Below, one piece after another: positions 14,001 to 26,584 of a stretch of 64,000 nt of DNA. Within the stretch, counting starts at the first letter, position 1. Each line of letters begins with the position of its first letter. The position numbers and the translations under genes were made by a program. Source of the DNA: Ooceraea biroi (taxonomy: Eukaryota; Arthropoda; Insecta; Hymenoptera; Formicidae); NCBI RefSeq assembly GCF_003672135.1, contig NC_039517.1:5704001-5768000 (forward strand). Reading direction: 5' to 3'. The notes under the pieces were generated by a model. The model saw only the letters and a program-made list of their open reading frames with translations. It ran no database searches and was not told the origin of the DNA.

Positions 14001-17000
14001 TACAGGGAGCGTAAAATTTCAAGACTTTGCGAACGAAAATAGAAACGACTGACATTAAGTAACGCCGATTCCATCATTGCGATGAATGCGTCATTGCCGT
14101 TGTATCCATTGTGCTTAATAAACGAAAACAGTTTTTTTTAAATCGTAAATAGAAGTGTCTTTGGAACGATCAGAAAGTAAAGATGTACACGAGCGAAATG
14201 AATAGCGCGGTGATTCAACGTGAGAGGAACGAAAAATTCATGAAAAAGATCGAAGCAAGAGGTACCGTGGCTTTAAGGACGATTGGATAACGGATATCCT
14301 CGGATATCAAGTTCGACAAGGTGTCAGGATGATTAAGCGATCGAATTCTTCGACAACGTCAACCGGATGGACGTGATTAATGATTTACACGTGCACTTTG
14401 CGCGCTTTCCGATATTGTAAGCGCATTAAACCGGTCGACCGCCTGTACTTTTCAGGATCCTCCTGATGATACGACGCGTCTTATCGCCTTGACAAATTTC
14501 GTCCGTCCGCTCGACATGCGTCCACGCGCGTTACTTCACCACCTGCAATGCCGGTAACTATTCTTCCTCCCCTTTCCTTTTGAAAGTTTTTTTCTTGAAT
14601 CAGTTATGAAAAAGGACATCATCTTGCAACTTGTTATCTGAAACTTGTTGAAACACAACTTGACGAAGGCGTGGAAAGAGTGAAACCATGTAGAGACATA
14701 CACGTACATCCGCGACAAAAATGATGCACGCTACAGCAATGCTACCATCTCACGTTTGTAATCCTTACTGTATTGTGATGATGTTATTTGATGTTCTTTT
14801 ACGCTATCCTGTAATGACCAATCGTAGGTATGATTGTGCGCCCTACGAAATCGAGATGCAGACAAATAATGAAGACACTCGCAAAAAATATGCAATGATC
14901 ATCGTCGAATTTCAACGGAACTCAAGACAACGACGCGCGATACTGTCACGCTTTTTCTTGGCGTGTATCGAGAACGGCCCCTTGAAACAACGTGAATCAG
15001 GTCCAACAGGAAATGTTCGCGCGGCGGACATCGAGTGGTCACTCTTGTCCCACCTAAGTCAACAAACTCGGGCTCGGCCATGGTGTTTTACGGGTCGCGA
15101 CTCGTTGCAAGCATGCCACACGTACGCACGCACGCACGCACGCACGCACGCAGATGCATGTCATTACAGACTATGCAATCGCGCGCAAATGCGTGGATTA
15201 TTACAATTGAGAGAAGCCAAATACAAAGGGATAATGCAAAAATGATGCGTTAATTCTCATGTAACAACTACCATCGAGGCTTTCATGGAGAAACTTTGCC
15301 CACCGTCGCTTCCTCGTGGCATGAAGAGGGGATCTGTCGATAACTCGGCCCGCACATCTCGGGCCGTTATTAAATGCCGCAATGATAATAATTGTAATCC
15401 GCTGCGCGAATCATTGCGTTATTTAATATCCCGTGTAATGTTATTTAATATCCAGTGTGCCGTAATGGCGCGGCGAATTAAAGGGTCGGTACGTGCCCCG
15501 GAATTGAGACGAGGATAAAAGCGCTCGTTACATTAAAAGCAGCCACCCATATTGTGTAATTTAATGTTGGCCGGAGCATAAACTTTCGGGTGATGTTCGA
15601 TGATATCGCATTTTGGAAACGGATATCGTGTGCTTTCACATCCGAAAATGCGATAGCGATTAGTTTGCAAGATACGGTCGCGGTAATTAAACTGCTGCAT
15701 CAAAATACATTGCAGCAGCGTGGAAATCGTGCGCCTCAAACAGTCGTCGAGTCAATCAAATAATTTTTTCATGAATCAAATATTAATTGTTGACGCGAGA
15801 CAGAAATTGTCCGGTTCCTCTGTCAGAGATATGCAAAACCAAAGTGCTCGCAATATGTGCGAAGCACATTTATTTGTGAGCTCTAACACGGGAAAGACCA
15901 TTTTGTTCTCGAGAATATTGACAGAGAACTCTTGCACGGGCAACTTTACGCGATTTTGTGAACTTGCACATCGCACGTTGCACAATCTCTATTTTGCTAG
16001 GCTTATTACGTCCCAGAGTCTAACTGTGAGAGCATTCCTCGCGAGTACTCGCGAAAAGGCACAGTTTGACCGACCATGCATAAATTAAACACGCATTAAT
16101 ATCCCGCCGTCTAGTCGCTGAAATTCAAAATACTCGTGTCCGTTCAATACGGAGCGTATTGTTCTCGCGGAATCTATCATAATCCCGAAGCCATATTTCG
16201 CAGATAATCGCGCAATATTTGCACATCCCTCGCGCGTCCAAGATGCCACAAGCGTATCATCATAAAGTCGCTAATAATAGGACATTGGTGAAGAATGCGC
16301 AAAGACATTCATGAAGGAGGAGGCCACAGAGATGGAAATGTTCCGAGACAGGTGAAAACTTTCCTGCAAGACAAATCTCTAGGAACGAGTCGTGTAACGC
16401 GTCGCGAAACGCGAGTCTGGCCGCGATCTCTCTTCGACGATCGCGGCGCGGATCCTCCCGACGACGCGGATATTCATAAATTATCCAGGACTGCGCGTAC
16501 TCGGGAACGGAGCGAATCGTGACGATCGTCGACGGCAACCACCTCAATTTCGAAGAGTAACGTAATTAGCAATAAAACTTCCGCTCGCGAGAAGAGCACG
16601 CGCTTCCTGGTACGTCGCGCTCGTGAAGCAGCTCGTTTCGGCGCCGTTTCTTCGAGGCTTGTCTCGCGCGCGAACACGGAACGGAGCTCCGGCTGACCCG
16701 GTCAAACGACCTTAGGAGGAGAAACCTTACGATCGATATACTCGCGTGTTTATTGCTGAACTTTTAAGAAAATTTATTGTCAAGCGTTTTCGACGTCCTC
16801 GACTCGGGACGGGAATCGCATCATTCTTCCCGAAGCATCGCGTCGCGACGCGGCGCGAAACTATCGGAAAAACATGTTTTGCGTAGTATATCAAGACGGA
16901 CAAATTTATTGCTAGATAAATAACATTGCAGGCACGATGATACGTGTCTACACGCGCATGTGTAATATTATAACGCGCGCGAGCGCGTGCTGGAATCGAC

Positions 17001-18442
17001 GAGGAATGTGAAAGACGCGCGAGAGACGAAAGTAATCAAATACCGTCTCGAGTTTGAAACGGCGCGCGAGAGATCGGGAATCGATGGAAGGACTTAATGA
17101 ACGGCGATCAAGGCATCGCATTCAGGTATACAATATTCTTTATTTCACTTGGCGCTCTCGGACAAGACACACGAGCGGCGGTACCCCGGCGGTCGCGTGT
17201 GTATCGTCCGATCGCGGCGATCTCTCCTGTACATCCTCTCTATTCTCGTTATACTTGTACTTTGTGCGATTACAATTATAATCTCACCGCGCGGACGATT
17301 GGCACGATCCGAAGTGACCTCTTCGTTTGTGCTCGCGTGGTCCCTGTGTTCTCCCGCGCGACAGACTCGAGAAAAATATAAGTTATGCGCTAAAAGTATA
17401 GAAAATTCGCGAAATCACAATTTATCCGACGCCCGAGTTGTCCTCGTCCGTGTCGTGCCGCGTCAACGCTGACACTTTGGCGAATGGACGTGTAAACCCA
17501 CCGAACACCGCTTCGTTGGCGCGATAGTACGTTGGCGCGGAACACTCACTGGCCATCGCTGAGCGTGTCACCACGCTTATACGCTAACGCTAATACATAC
17601 GTCGCTCAATCGTCGCTAAACTATCACCGGCACACTTTTAAAGGCACCGCTTTCAAGGCACAATCGTCCGTCGTACGTTTTCCTCGGACGCGGGAGAACG
17701 TGTCGCGAGCCAACATCCTCGCCGCCCCATCAACGTACACCTGCCGCTTGCCGGGCTTGCCGACCCGGGCAAAAGGGTCTGCGTGTCGGCTGATACACGA
17801 GCGGCTTGAGCAATTTTCATCGATCGGACGATCGCCGATCGTAAAAGCCGTTTATACCGGCTGGCTATGCGCGCGGCACTTTTCCTTCTTCGTTCTCTTC
17901 CTCCTCTTCGAACGTCGGTCGACAGCGCGCTCTTCTCCCGCTTTTCCCTCGTGTCGTTCCAGTGTAATCGTATTCGGCTACTCCTCTTTTCCCCTTGGGG
18001 TCGTCTTCTCGTTTCTTGCGCCAAGGCACCTTTGACACTTGGCCGCCGCGCTGCTTGCTCGCCGCGTTATTACGATGTAACTGTACCTCCTCTCATTCTC
18101 TGTCCCTGTCTCTCTCTCCTTCTCTCCTCCGTAGCTCGTGCAGATTCGCGCGTTCTTCTCCATTATCGTCCTCGCCTCACCTTTCCTTCCCTCCGTCCTC
18201 CTACTCCTCCTCATCTCTTGCAGGTTTCCCACCCGTCTCATACGTCTCTGCTCTCGAACGTCCATCTTTCTTTTCCTTCGTCGAGAGTTTCGATCATGCA
18301 ACCTTCATTTCTTTTATAAGGGTCCTCCATCATCATCTCGATGACGTCGCATCGTTACCTCTTCGCGACATCAGTGACGATTCTGTCCCAATTGAGTCCA
18401 AATTCTAATAAGCAGCTATCGAGCACCATTCGGTATCCGAGG
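11001..18442. other. Non-coding DNA downstream of the knirps-family gene
   Basis: No recognisable exon. It contains an ACTCG-type tandem stretch near 11,514-11,536, a GA run near 13,187-13,208 and an ACGC microsatellite at 15,121-15,152. A long polypyrimidine stretch on the plus strand spans about 18,080-18,240, so it is polypurine in the sense of the adjacent minus-strand gene. The part nearest 18,442 is probably 3'UTR of that gene. A minus-strand AATAAA occurs at 17,144-17,139, but the true 3' end cannot be chosen without transcripts. Confidence 0.5.
15121..15152. repeat. (ACGC)n microsatellite
   Basis: About seven uninterrupted ACGC units can be read directly. The surrounding open frame (Thr-His-Ala-Arg repeats in translation) is an artefact of this repeat. 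Confidence 0.9.
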
Positions 18443-21400
18443 TCATGTCTTCCGGGTGAGATCCAGGGGCGGTCCGGTGTCCTGCAGAAGCTCGTTGCCC
18501 TCGCTGTCGCTCGACCTCTCCTCGTCCTCGTCCTCCTCCACGCTACCAGCGTCCGCCTCCTGTCCGTCCGTCCGCGTATCCTTCATGCTGAGATCCATCG
18601 GCTCCTCCTGCACCGGCCCGAGAGATCGCAGGAACGCCACACTCTTGTCGTACGCGACCTCGATCGATCCTCTTCGCGGACACCGATCCCGCTCGGTGTT
18701 TGCCTCGCGGCTGACCTCGCGGCATTCCCGCGCCTCCTCGCTTCTCTTGGTCGGCGACGGGGTCGATCGCGGACTCACGCTCTCGCTGGACGTGCTCGAC
18801 AGACTGGCCACCATCTGCGGTGGGCCTACCTGATTCACATAAGGTACGATGAAACGTTGCTGGAATGGAAAGAACGGCGTGTTCAGCAGCTGCATGTGCG
18901 TAAGCGCTGGATGAAACAACGGTGGACCTCGCCACATGGGGAACCTCGAGACCTCGGGCCTGAGCAGCTCGTGCGGACCCCTCGAGAGATCGCCGGACCT
19001 CAGGATCGCGTCCTGACTAGTCCTGGGCGGCACGTCGGGTGACCGCAATTGCACCGGCGACACTTCCGGCGGCCTGAGCGCACCATCCTCCCTTTTAGGC
19101 AACCGGTCCGGGTGGTGATGATGATGCAGATGATGGTAACTGTTGGCCGTGGTGGTCGCCGTGGTGACGATTCCGGCGATACTGCTGGCGCTGGTACTGC
19201 TGGCGTTCTCGGTGCTGTTGTTGTTATTGTTGTTGTTGTTTGCGGCGTCCAGTGAACCGAAGGCTTTTTCGTACGCAGATTTGGGATCCTTGATCAGGCG
19301 GGTTTGCGCCTGGTGCGATTGCTCCTGCAGCAAGCAGTGGATCTTGAACCAATTGGAGCGTCGACCGTAACGCGAGCCAGATTTGGACATTCCCACCAAC
19401 AGACATTTTCGCAAGCGGCATGCCTTACACGCAGTGCGATTCTTCTTATTGATCACACAGACGCCACCGTTCTTGCATTCGGAGATGCTGCCCAAGTTGT
19501 TGTAGGTGCGTCCGAAGAAAGACTGTGCAAACAAAAAGCGAAAGAGGCGCGCAATAGTCAGTGACAATCGATTGAAACTCTAAACAACAACGGAGTGGAG
19601 ACAGAGCTATCTCAAGGGTAATTTTTAATTTAACGAAATTTAATTACTGGCAACTGACTTTAGCAGCAGAATATCTTTGCACTATCGTTGACGCGCGAGA
19701 CCGACGCACAAAGACTCACGATCGTGACTGTTTTTGCCCGGACGTGCGCGGTCTAGACGGTTCACGTAATCTCGGACGTAAGTATCGCGAGAAACGTAAT
19801 GATCGCGGATCGTCCCTTTCTTTCTCGTGTTTTTTCTTCTTTTCTTTTGTTTTCTCATGAAAGAATAATGATACGGATGAATAGCCGTAGAAGAATGGCT
19901 GTGCAAAGATACTGACCTTGCAGCCTTCGCACGTGAAGGCCCCGAAGTGAAAACCCGCGGCCGGCTCTCCGCAAACCCTGCAGAGCTGATTCATCTGCAA
20001 CAAAAAGATACGACATGTGGTTACGCTTGGGACCCGAGGACGCTCAGACTGTGCCCTGCGTCCGATCCCCCGCACAATGTCTGCCAATCACATCAGGAAG
20101 GTTCCTCGATTCCGACCTAACACACATTCGATTACAACGACGAGGATGCACACTATAATCAGGCAATTGTGATACAAAAAAGAGCATCTATTAGTTGCTC
20201 GTAATTTATTTCTTTAGCGTTGATTAAACAATTGCACAGTCAGTTTCCACATTTCGCATTATTCCGTATGCCGAATCGTAAATAACCCATCTATCGTAAA
20301 ACGGAATTTATTTCTCCACTTTTCGTCGCAAACGATCGCGATCTATTGCGAGGTCACTCAGGGATCTCGAGGATCCACGGAACTCGATTCCGCGTTCACA
20401 TTCCCGAGTGCAGTCTGTCGTGAATCGAATTGTGTGATCATGAGCGTTCCGCGTGCGTATCGCGGTCACCAATCAGCACACGCACATCTGCTTCGCGCTG
20501 GAGGATCCTCGACTCGGGGATCGTAGAGAAAAAAAGAAAAGGGGACCCTTTCTTGCCGCGCGAGGATCAGCGAGAAGCGGCACGCGGGGGTTCCGTTGCG
20601 AGAGACTGCGTTCCTATTAAAACCTAGTTAGCCAGTCATTACCGGACTGCACGGCTTCTCCACGCAAGTCGTTGCAAGAGAAGAGAGGAGAGAAGAGGAG
20701 AGACGGTGCATTATTTTACACGATGTGTGTAGCGTGAGCGTGAGCATGCGGATTGTGGCAAACGGCGAGGATGTGACTCGCTTGGATCCGATTCCTACAC
20801 GAAAAGGGTGAACCGAAGTAACGGCCGAGTTGAGTTCGAGCGGTCGCCGCTCTTTCGTAATACGACGTGAAATTGATCGTGCGCGCGTTACGAGCGGGAG
20901 TGATCGGAGCTGATCGACGCGCGCGCGGTCGCGCGATTCCAGCCTGATCCAGACTGGATTCCAGCTCTCGTGAATCCTCTTCTTCCATCGTAGCAATTTT
21001 CACAAGCAGATTTTACAAGCATTAACGTTTCAGTTCGTCACGTGGATGATAAACGTCTGGGATAACACGAACTTGCGCGCCGCAAATTGCTCGAATTTAG
21101 GCAGCACCTAACGTAACCGCTGCTTACAAAACGGTTGCGCGAGCGAGCGTTCACGACGAGATTTCCACCTGCGGCGACCTGAATTGTCGGGATGTTTCGA
21201 CACGACGACATCACGGTATTACCATAATATCGATGCTCAGTGAGTGGCGCGTCGTGCAACCTCAAAGTGGCGAACGGTCTCTCTTCTTACTTCACGCGTT
21301 TCATCGGGATACGATTAGTCACCCTTACACCTGAATACAAACCCCTGGCCGTCGGATTCCGCGAGCGGATTATTGAGCGAAACGCGAGATCACGTGCGAG

Positions 21401-22554
21401 GATACTCGAAAAGGACTCTCGATCTCATTAACCCGGGGACGTATGCGCGGTACGAGCTGATGACTTCTCGTGGAAACGACGAGCTAGGAGTGCGGAGCCT
21501 ACCGAGGTAGGCAGCAAAAAAGATTAAACGTCTAACAGATGACGTGGCTATGTCACCTCGGTTCTAATCCCCATCCGAGCATCCTGGACCACCGACGCAT
21601 CGACGGAACATCGCTCTCCTTGACGATGATTCTTCTCGCATTCGCGGATATTCTACATCGCTGCACGAGTCTGCCGCCTTGGTTCTCCATCCCTTGGTAT
21701 CGCCCACCCACGTTCTACACGGGGGAACGGTGGGAATCTCTCATTAAGTGTCGAGGGGTGGCGCAAGGACATCCTTTCTGCGTCGCGAGAATGAGCGTGA
21801 TACGTTTCTCGTCTCTTTCAGGATTCCCACGTCGTTTCCTCGACACCGTTACTTCGGGCACTCGATTCAGCGAGAACAACTCAGTCCGTGTAAATACCAC
21901 AATCAACACACACTCACATTTACGCCGAGCAAGCAACGACGAGCGTAAATTCGCGCGATTCTTGCATGCTTTCAATCCGATCAGTTCGCGGGAGACATCG
22001 TAATTTAATCGAACCGCCAGGCCCGTGATTAAGCACTAAATGCCACAGAAATACCCATATTTGAATAATAAGAAACATCGTAGTTCACAGTAAAGGCCAT
22101 GTGACACGCGGAATTCTTGTTCACCGATTAACTCTACGATATTAATTCAACGATTTACGCAAAATTTTTCTTATCACTTAAAACATAATTTTAATTGAAG
22201 AATACATACGACAAAGTAAATATTAAAAAAGTAAAACCAGTCAACTATCTTTTTCCTATGAAAAAAACTATAATTTCCCTCGTGTTAATAGTCCTTAGCT
22301 TCCCGTGTTTTATTTCTTACAAAATAGATGGGAGACAAGCTTGTGCACGAAATAATGACCGAATAAAAAAAAAGTGAGTAAAGAAGAAGACTCACCACGT
22401 CAGTGTTGGCCGCTGCCGAGGCGATCGTCGACGTAGGCGTCCACCACCCTGGGGTGGCGGATGTCGTGTTGGCGATGATACCGACACCCGTCGCAACCGA
22501 GATGGATCCGCTCCCTACCAATCCTGCCGTGCCCGATAAATCGCCCACGTCCAT
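18443..22554 (-). CDS. kni/eg: Knirps/eagle-family orphan nuclear receptor (NR0A type), complete
   Basis: Predicted DNA-binding transcriptional repressor of 438 residues, nuclear. Exons on the minus strand: 22,554-22,396, 19,994-19,917 and 19,522-18,443. All junctions are phase 0 with GT..AG ends. An in-frame TGA lies nine codons before the chosen ATG, which supports that start. Residues ~1-53 are Gly/Thr/Ser/Ala-rich. Two C4 zinc fingers follow: C58, C61, C75, C78 with the CEGCKSFF P-box, then C95, C101, C111, C114. Next comes the basic knirps box with SKSGSRYGRRSNWFKIHCLLQ. There is no ligand-binding domain, as usual for this family. The remainder has Asn- and His-runs, a PMDLSMK motif at ~387-393 matching the known Knirps CtBP-corepressor site, an acidic stretch, and a terminal PPLDLTRKT. 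Family identity is certain. The INKKNRTACKACRLRKCLLVGMSK wording seems closer to eagle/knirps-related than to Drosophila knirps, but orthology needs a tree. Confidence 0.95.
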
Positions 22555-22645
22555 TCGACGCGTTTTACTCCTTCGGTGTCAGCCGTCTTGGCCTACAACC
22601 TGACCTGCCCTCCTCCCGTTCAACGCAGCGAGTCAACATATTGCA

Positions 22646-22707
22646 CGTCTTCTCCGTGCCTTTGCCGTGGCTGTCACTAAAACGTTTACCCAACGCGTAC
22701 TTTTATA
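22646..22707 (-). promoter_or_regulatory. Putative core promoter of the knirps-family gene (TATA + initiator)
   Basis: On the minus strand TATAAAAG lies at 22,707-22,700. About 30 bases downstream, TTAGTG at 22,680-22,675 resembles the arthropod initiator with +1 near 22,678. AGACG at 22,650-22,646 fits a downstream promoter element at about +29. The spacing matches a focused insect promoter and gives an unspliced 5'UTR of ~120 nt before the ATG at 22,554. This is inferred from motif and spacing only. Confidence 0.5.
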
Positions 22708-23695
22708 ATAAGAATAAAGATCAATAGTTTTCAAGACTAAATTGTCAATCAACAATAAGATCAATTACTCCAAATGATGAAATCTCGAGTACTTTTGTAT
22801 CGCGTAGATGGCTATGATATTGACGCAATCTTTTTCCTATGCACGCGTGCGATGCCTTCAGAATCAAGGCCACGATCGATGCTCCAATCGATGATTCATT
22901 CATCGATACGCTACACGAGAGGTAAGATACTCGCGCTCAAACACACAGACGGCCCGCTTCTCGGCAACAAACAGCCGAATGTACGGTAACGGATATCTCC
23001 CACTATTAAAAGAACGTTTTTACGGCGTATCAGCTTGGCGTATAATAATTATTTCAGAATACGAGCGGCAGGTCGCAGGCACGAAAGCAGAAGAGAGAGA
23101 GAGAGAGAGAGGAGGCGCAGTCCTCCGAAATCGCGATCGGTGAGCGTCCACCCCGGGGCCCCCGGGTCCGCCTGGTATCGCTCGAGATAACATGTCGTGT
23201 TTACAACGATGTAACGCCATTACCATGTTAACGCAGCCCGCCCTGCGAGGGACGCATAAATACGAGAGCTAATTACAGAGGCTGCCACGTATTAATTTTC
23301 GTCCCGCGCACCACGTGGGAACTCAACCGACGCGCGTATACGTGCGCGCTTCTGATTGCCGAGGTTTAATTTCAATTTGTTGCGGGAGAAACTCGCGCTG
23401 GCCGCACCAATCTGAGATGGAACAGCGAACGTCGTAAATACGTCGGGGAAACCAATATTTGTCCGTCCGCGGAATCATTCGTGGAGCAAATCTCCACGTT
23501 GAGGCTCTCACGCGCGGAACGATCGCAATGTGCCGGGGATAACGATCGGTAGCCCGAGGAATCGGTCCAGTTTCGCGATGCGATTCGAAAGTAAATGTTA
23601 ATTGAGGACATTCGGGATTTTCTTGGTTCGATCACAAAGCCGCGATTAAGAACGCGGTAATTGGCGCCGCCGCGCCGTCGGGTTAATCTACGATC

Positions 23696-23735
23696 GCGGA
23701 ATATTATTGACATGTTTATGTCAATAATATTCCGC
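23696..23735. repeat. Perfect palindrome, 18-bp arms, 4-base loop
   Basis: The arm GCGGAATATTATTGACAT is followed by GTTT and then the exact reverse complement. The flanking bases (C at 23,695, A at 23,736) do not pair, so the stem is exactly 18 bp. It could extrude as a cruciform or fold as an RNA hairpin. No gene overlaps it. Confidence 0.95.
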
Positions 23736-24709
23736 AAGTTTTTGCAACACGATCGCGCGATACAGGACTCGAGAATCTATAGCAGTAAATATTATATGTG
23801 GGATTTCAGGCGTTCGCCGATTATAATTGAAGCACATGATTGCGTTAAACGCCGTGGATTTATGGTACCGTGATTAAACCACGAGCTTGAGCTGTAACAC
23901 GTTACAATGTTGCAAAGTTGCAACGGCACGTACCAAGGAGAACCGATGCACTTAACTGCGGAGTTCTAATGAATATCGGCAAACAAGCGTTAAAATGTAC
24001 GGTTAATAAAACTTTATTTATCAAACCGCTTTAGTCGTTAATCGGGGAAATAATAATACGTAACTATCAAAGCGTGAATCTTAATACCGACGTTGAAATA
24101 ACAGTGATGCTTCTCATCTTCTAGTAGCACTTTGCGTAGCAAGAATGTGGCTTCTAATAAGTACATTTTGCAACCGCGTGCAGCTACTATACAATACTGT
24201 ATCGACGTTGCGCAAAATATCAGGAACTATCTCGATTTGCCAGGGTGTATAATCGATGACTTTTGTGCTTAAAAAAGAGAGGAATCCCCGTTTATACAAT
24301 TCATCGCCATAATTTGTAACGTGAGATTGCGCGCTCTCCACGTCACCCCCTGAGAATAATTGCTATCCGGTGTAAAGACTATACTTGCACGTATTATATT
24401 CCTGTGCTAATCGAGAAACACAAGCGGGCGGGTTTGCGTTGCTCTCCGAAATCGGCACAATCGGCTACCTCGCGACAAAGAGGAGGCAGCCGTCGATAAA
24501 TTTTACAGCGCGTCATCTCTTCGCCGACTAATGACAAATTAATTAAGACCCGTGTATCCTCGCGGAAGACCGGTTCCGTTGAATATGTCGTCACCTCGCC
24601 GGGTTCCGGCTCCGATAAATCCTTGTTTTCACGGATTAACCGATGCACGCGCACGCGCGCTCGTTCGTCGAGCTGGTAACGTAGTTGTAACGCGGTGACA
24701 CACGTCCCT

Positions 24710-24723
24710 CCCCCCCCCCCCCC
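24710..24723. repeat. Poly-C tract (14 C)
   Basis: A run of fourteen C bases in non-coding DNA. It is a likely length-polymorphic and sequencing-error-prone site. Confidence 0.9.
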
Positions 24724-26584
24724 AGTTACAATGACGTAAAGACAACGACGATGACGATTCAACATCATCAGGGTTTTCCCGATTTGCGTTTTCAAGCTGT
24801 GGCTCGTATCACTCATGAGTACCTATATATTTCATTTGTTGGCACCGAAGAACGCCGTTCCTATTTGCGCGCTTCAAGCTGTAACTGTCGCGTCGTCATC
24901 GCCGATATATGTTTCAGCTGTCATCTGTTCGACGCGAGGATTCCGTGTCTTGGTATTCACGTGAATAGCAATGCGTCTTTGCAGAAACGGGAGGAAAAAG
25001 AATTTGCTTCTCGCGCAAACGAGCGCGGTATCGATTTAATTCGTGAAATAATTAGGATATTGAAGCATAATTGACGGCTCTACGGGAGATAATGGGGCGT
25101 AAATGTTGAATCATCGCTGCGCGATTCGATTTGTCCGCGATGACGATCCGCCATTTGACATTTGAAGCTCAGAATAACGTTTCGATCATATTACATCGCA
25201 TTCCACGGGTTTGCCTGATCGAAATCAGAAAAGATCAATTAATTATCCTGCGGCCAGCATGCGGTCAGAAAACTTGAGAGGCGTTCGAACATTTTGCACT
25301 CTAGAATATTCCCGCTACGATTTCTCATGATATCCGACATATATCAAACCGTGAAAGTTCACGCGCGTGAATTTCCATTGAGACATCTATCGAGACTCGC
25401 AAATTTATTTCACGATAACGCGCGGCCAATTTCTAACGGTCTGCCGCGATGATCTCGTCGTTGTCGCTAATTCGTCGTTTCTCCCATCGATTCCTCTCGC
25501 CTTACGAAAGGCCACCGCCACTCCTACAGTCACTATTAATAATTCGATTGTCCGGCAATATTTTTTTCCGCTTGACAGACGCGCGCGGCCGACGTGACGG
25601 CGATCGCGATCGGCTGCCTCTGCTCGTCTCTGTAGTAATAATGATTGAAAGGTGAAACACTCGTGGTCAAAAGCATCGGCCGTGTATATATATATGTGTA
25701 TACATGCGTGCCGTTCCTCTTCTTCCTTTTTTTTTTTACCGTATCTTCTTTTCGCCGGGCGAACATCTCGATCGCTGCCAAGCCCTGGCAGCCAATGAGT
25801 GACGAGCGGACTGCAGCTTTAATGAACCGGTTGTGAACGGCACGTCACACGGATATCACCGTACCGGTTGCAGACAGTTGAAATTGTTGCGCCTTCTCCC
25901 TACCCCCCACACTTGTCGTGACAAATTAATCGAAACCGCCGCGAGGTCCAAATCAATTTTTCGTGTAACGGCACCAGCCGCCAGTTTGCCAAACTATTTG
26001 CGATCACGCGCGTGTATTATTAATCGCGAGCACTAGAACTAAATCCGTCGACTACGATTCCGTATACGGATTTGCGGTCAAGCATAGCAGATCTCACGCT
26101 GTAACTGTAAAATTCGCAACTTTTCGCAGTCTTCCAATAATAATTCACATTTTTACCACGCGAGCTTGAACGTGATTGGTAACAGGTAGAATTCCAACTT
26201 CTGGGAACTATTATTGTACAACTCGATTTCAATGCACAGGATTAATCGTACATCGAGGTAACAACAAGCGTTTCGATAAATAGCGTAACACAAAAGGTTT
26301 CACTCACACGAGAGATTATTGTTACGTTATTTAATAGCAGTCCAAATAAGAGATCGCGGCATCGCCATCTGACACTGAAACTCGCTGCAAGAGTGTACCG
26401 TCACGATTCTCTCAAGTGTTGCTCGATAAATGTGAGAAAAGTGAGGGACACTGTGCATTCACGTTATACCAGAAAATTATGTTATAAATAACCGTCGGAG
26501 ACAAGACCTATTAATTTCGCGCGATACGCGTTTCAAATCTCGCAGGATTATATCAAGTATCAATAGAAATTTGATCGTATCAAA

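Noticed and set aside
14721..15245. 174-codon plus frame
   Set aside because: Its C-terminal third is translated from the ACGC microsatellite, and the rest resembles no family.
18341..19042. 233-codon open frame on the plus strand
   Set aside because: It lies entirely antisense to the last exon of the knirps-family gene. The translation is low-complexity, and the minus strand has clear domain support.
21539..22003. 154-codon plus frame within the receptor gene's first intron
   Set aside because: No homology recognised. It is antisense to an intron and has no splice or poly(A) logic.
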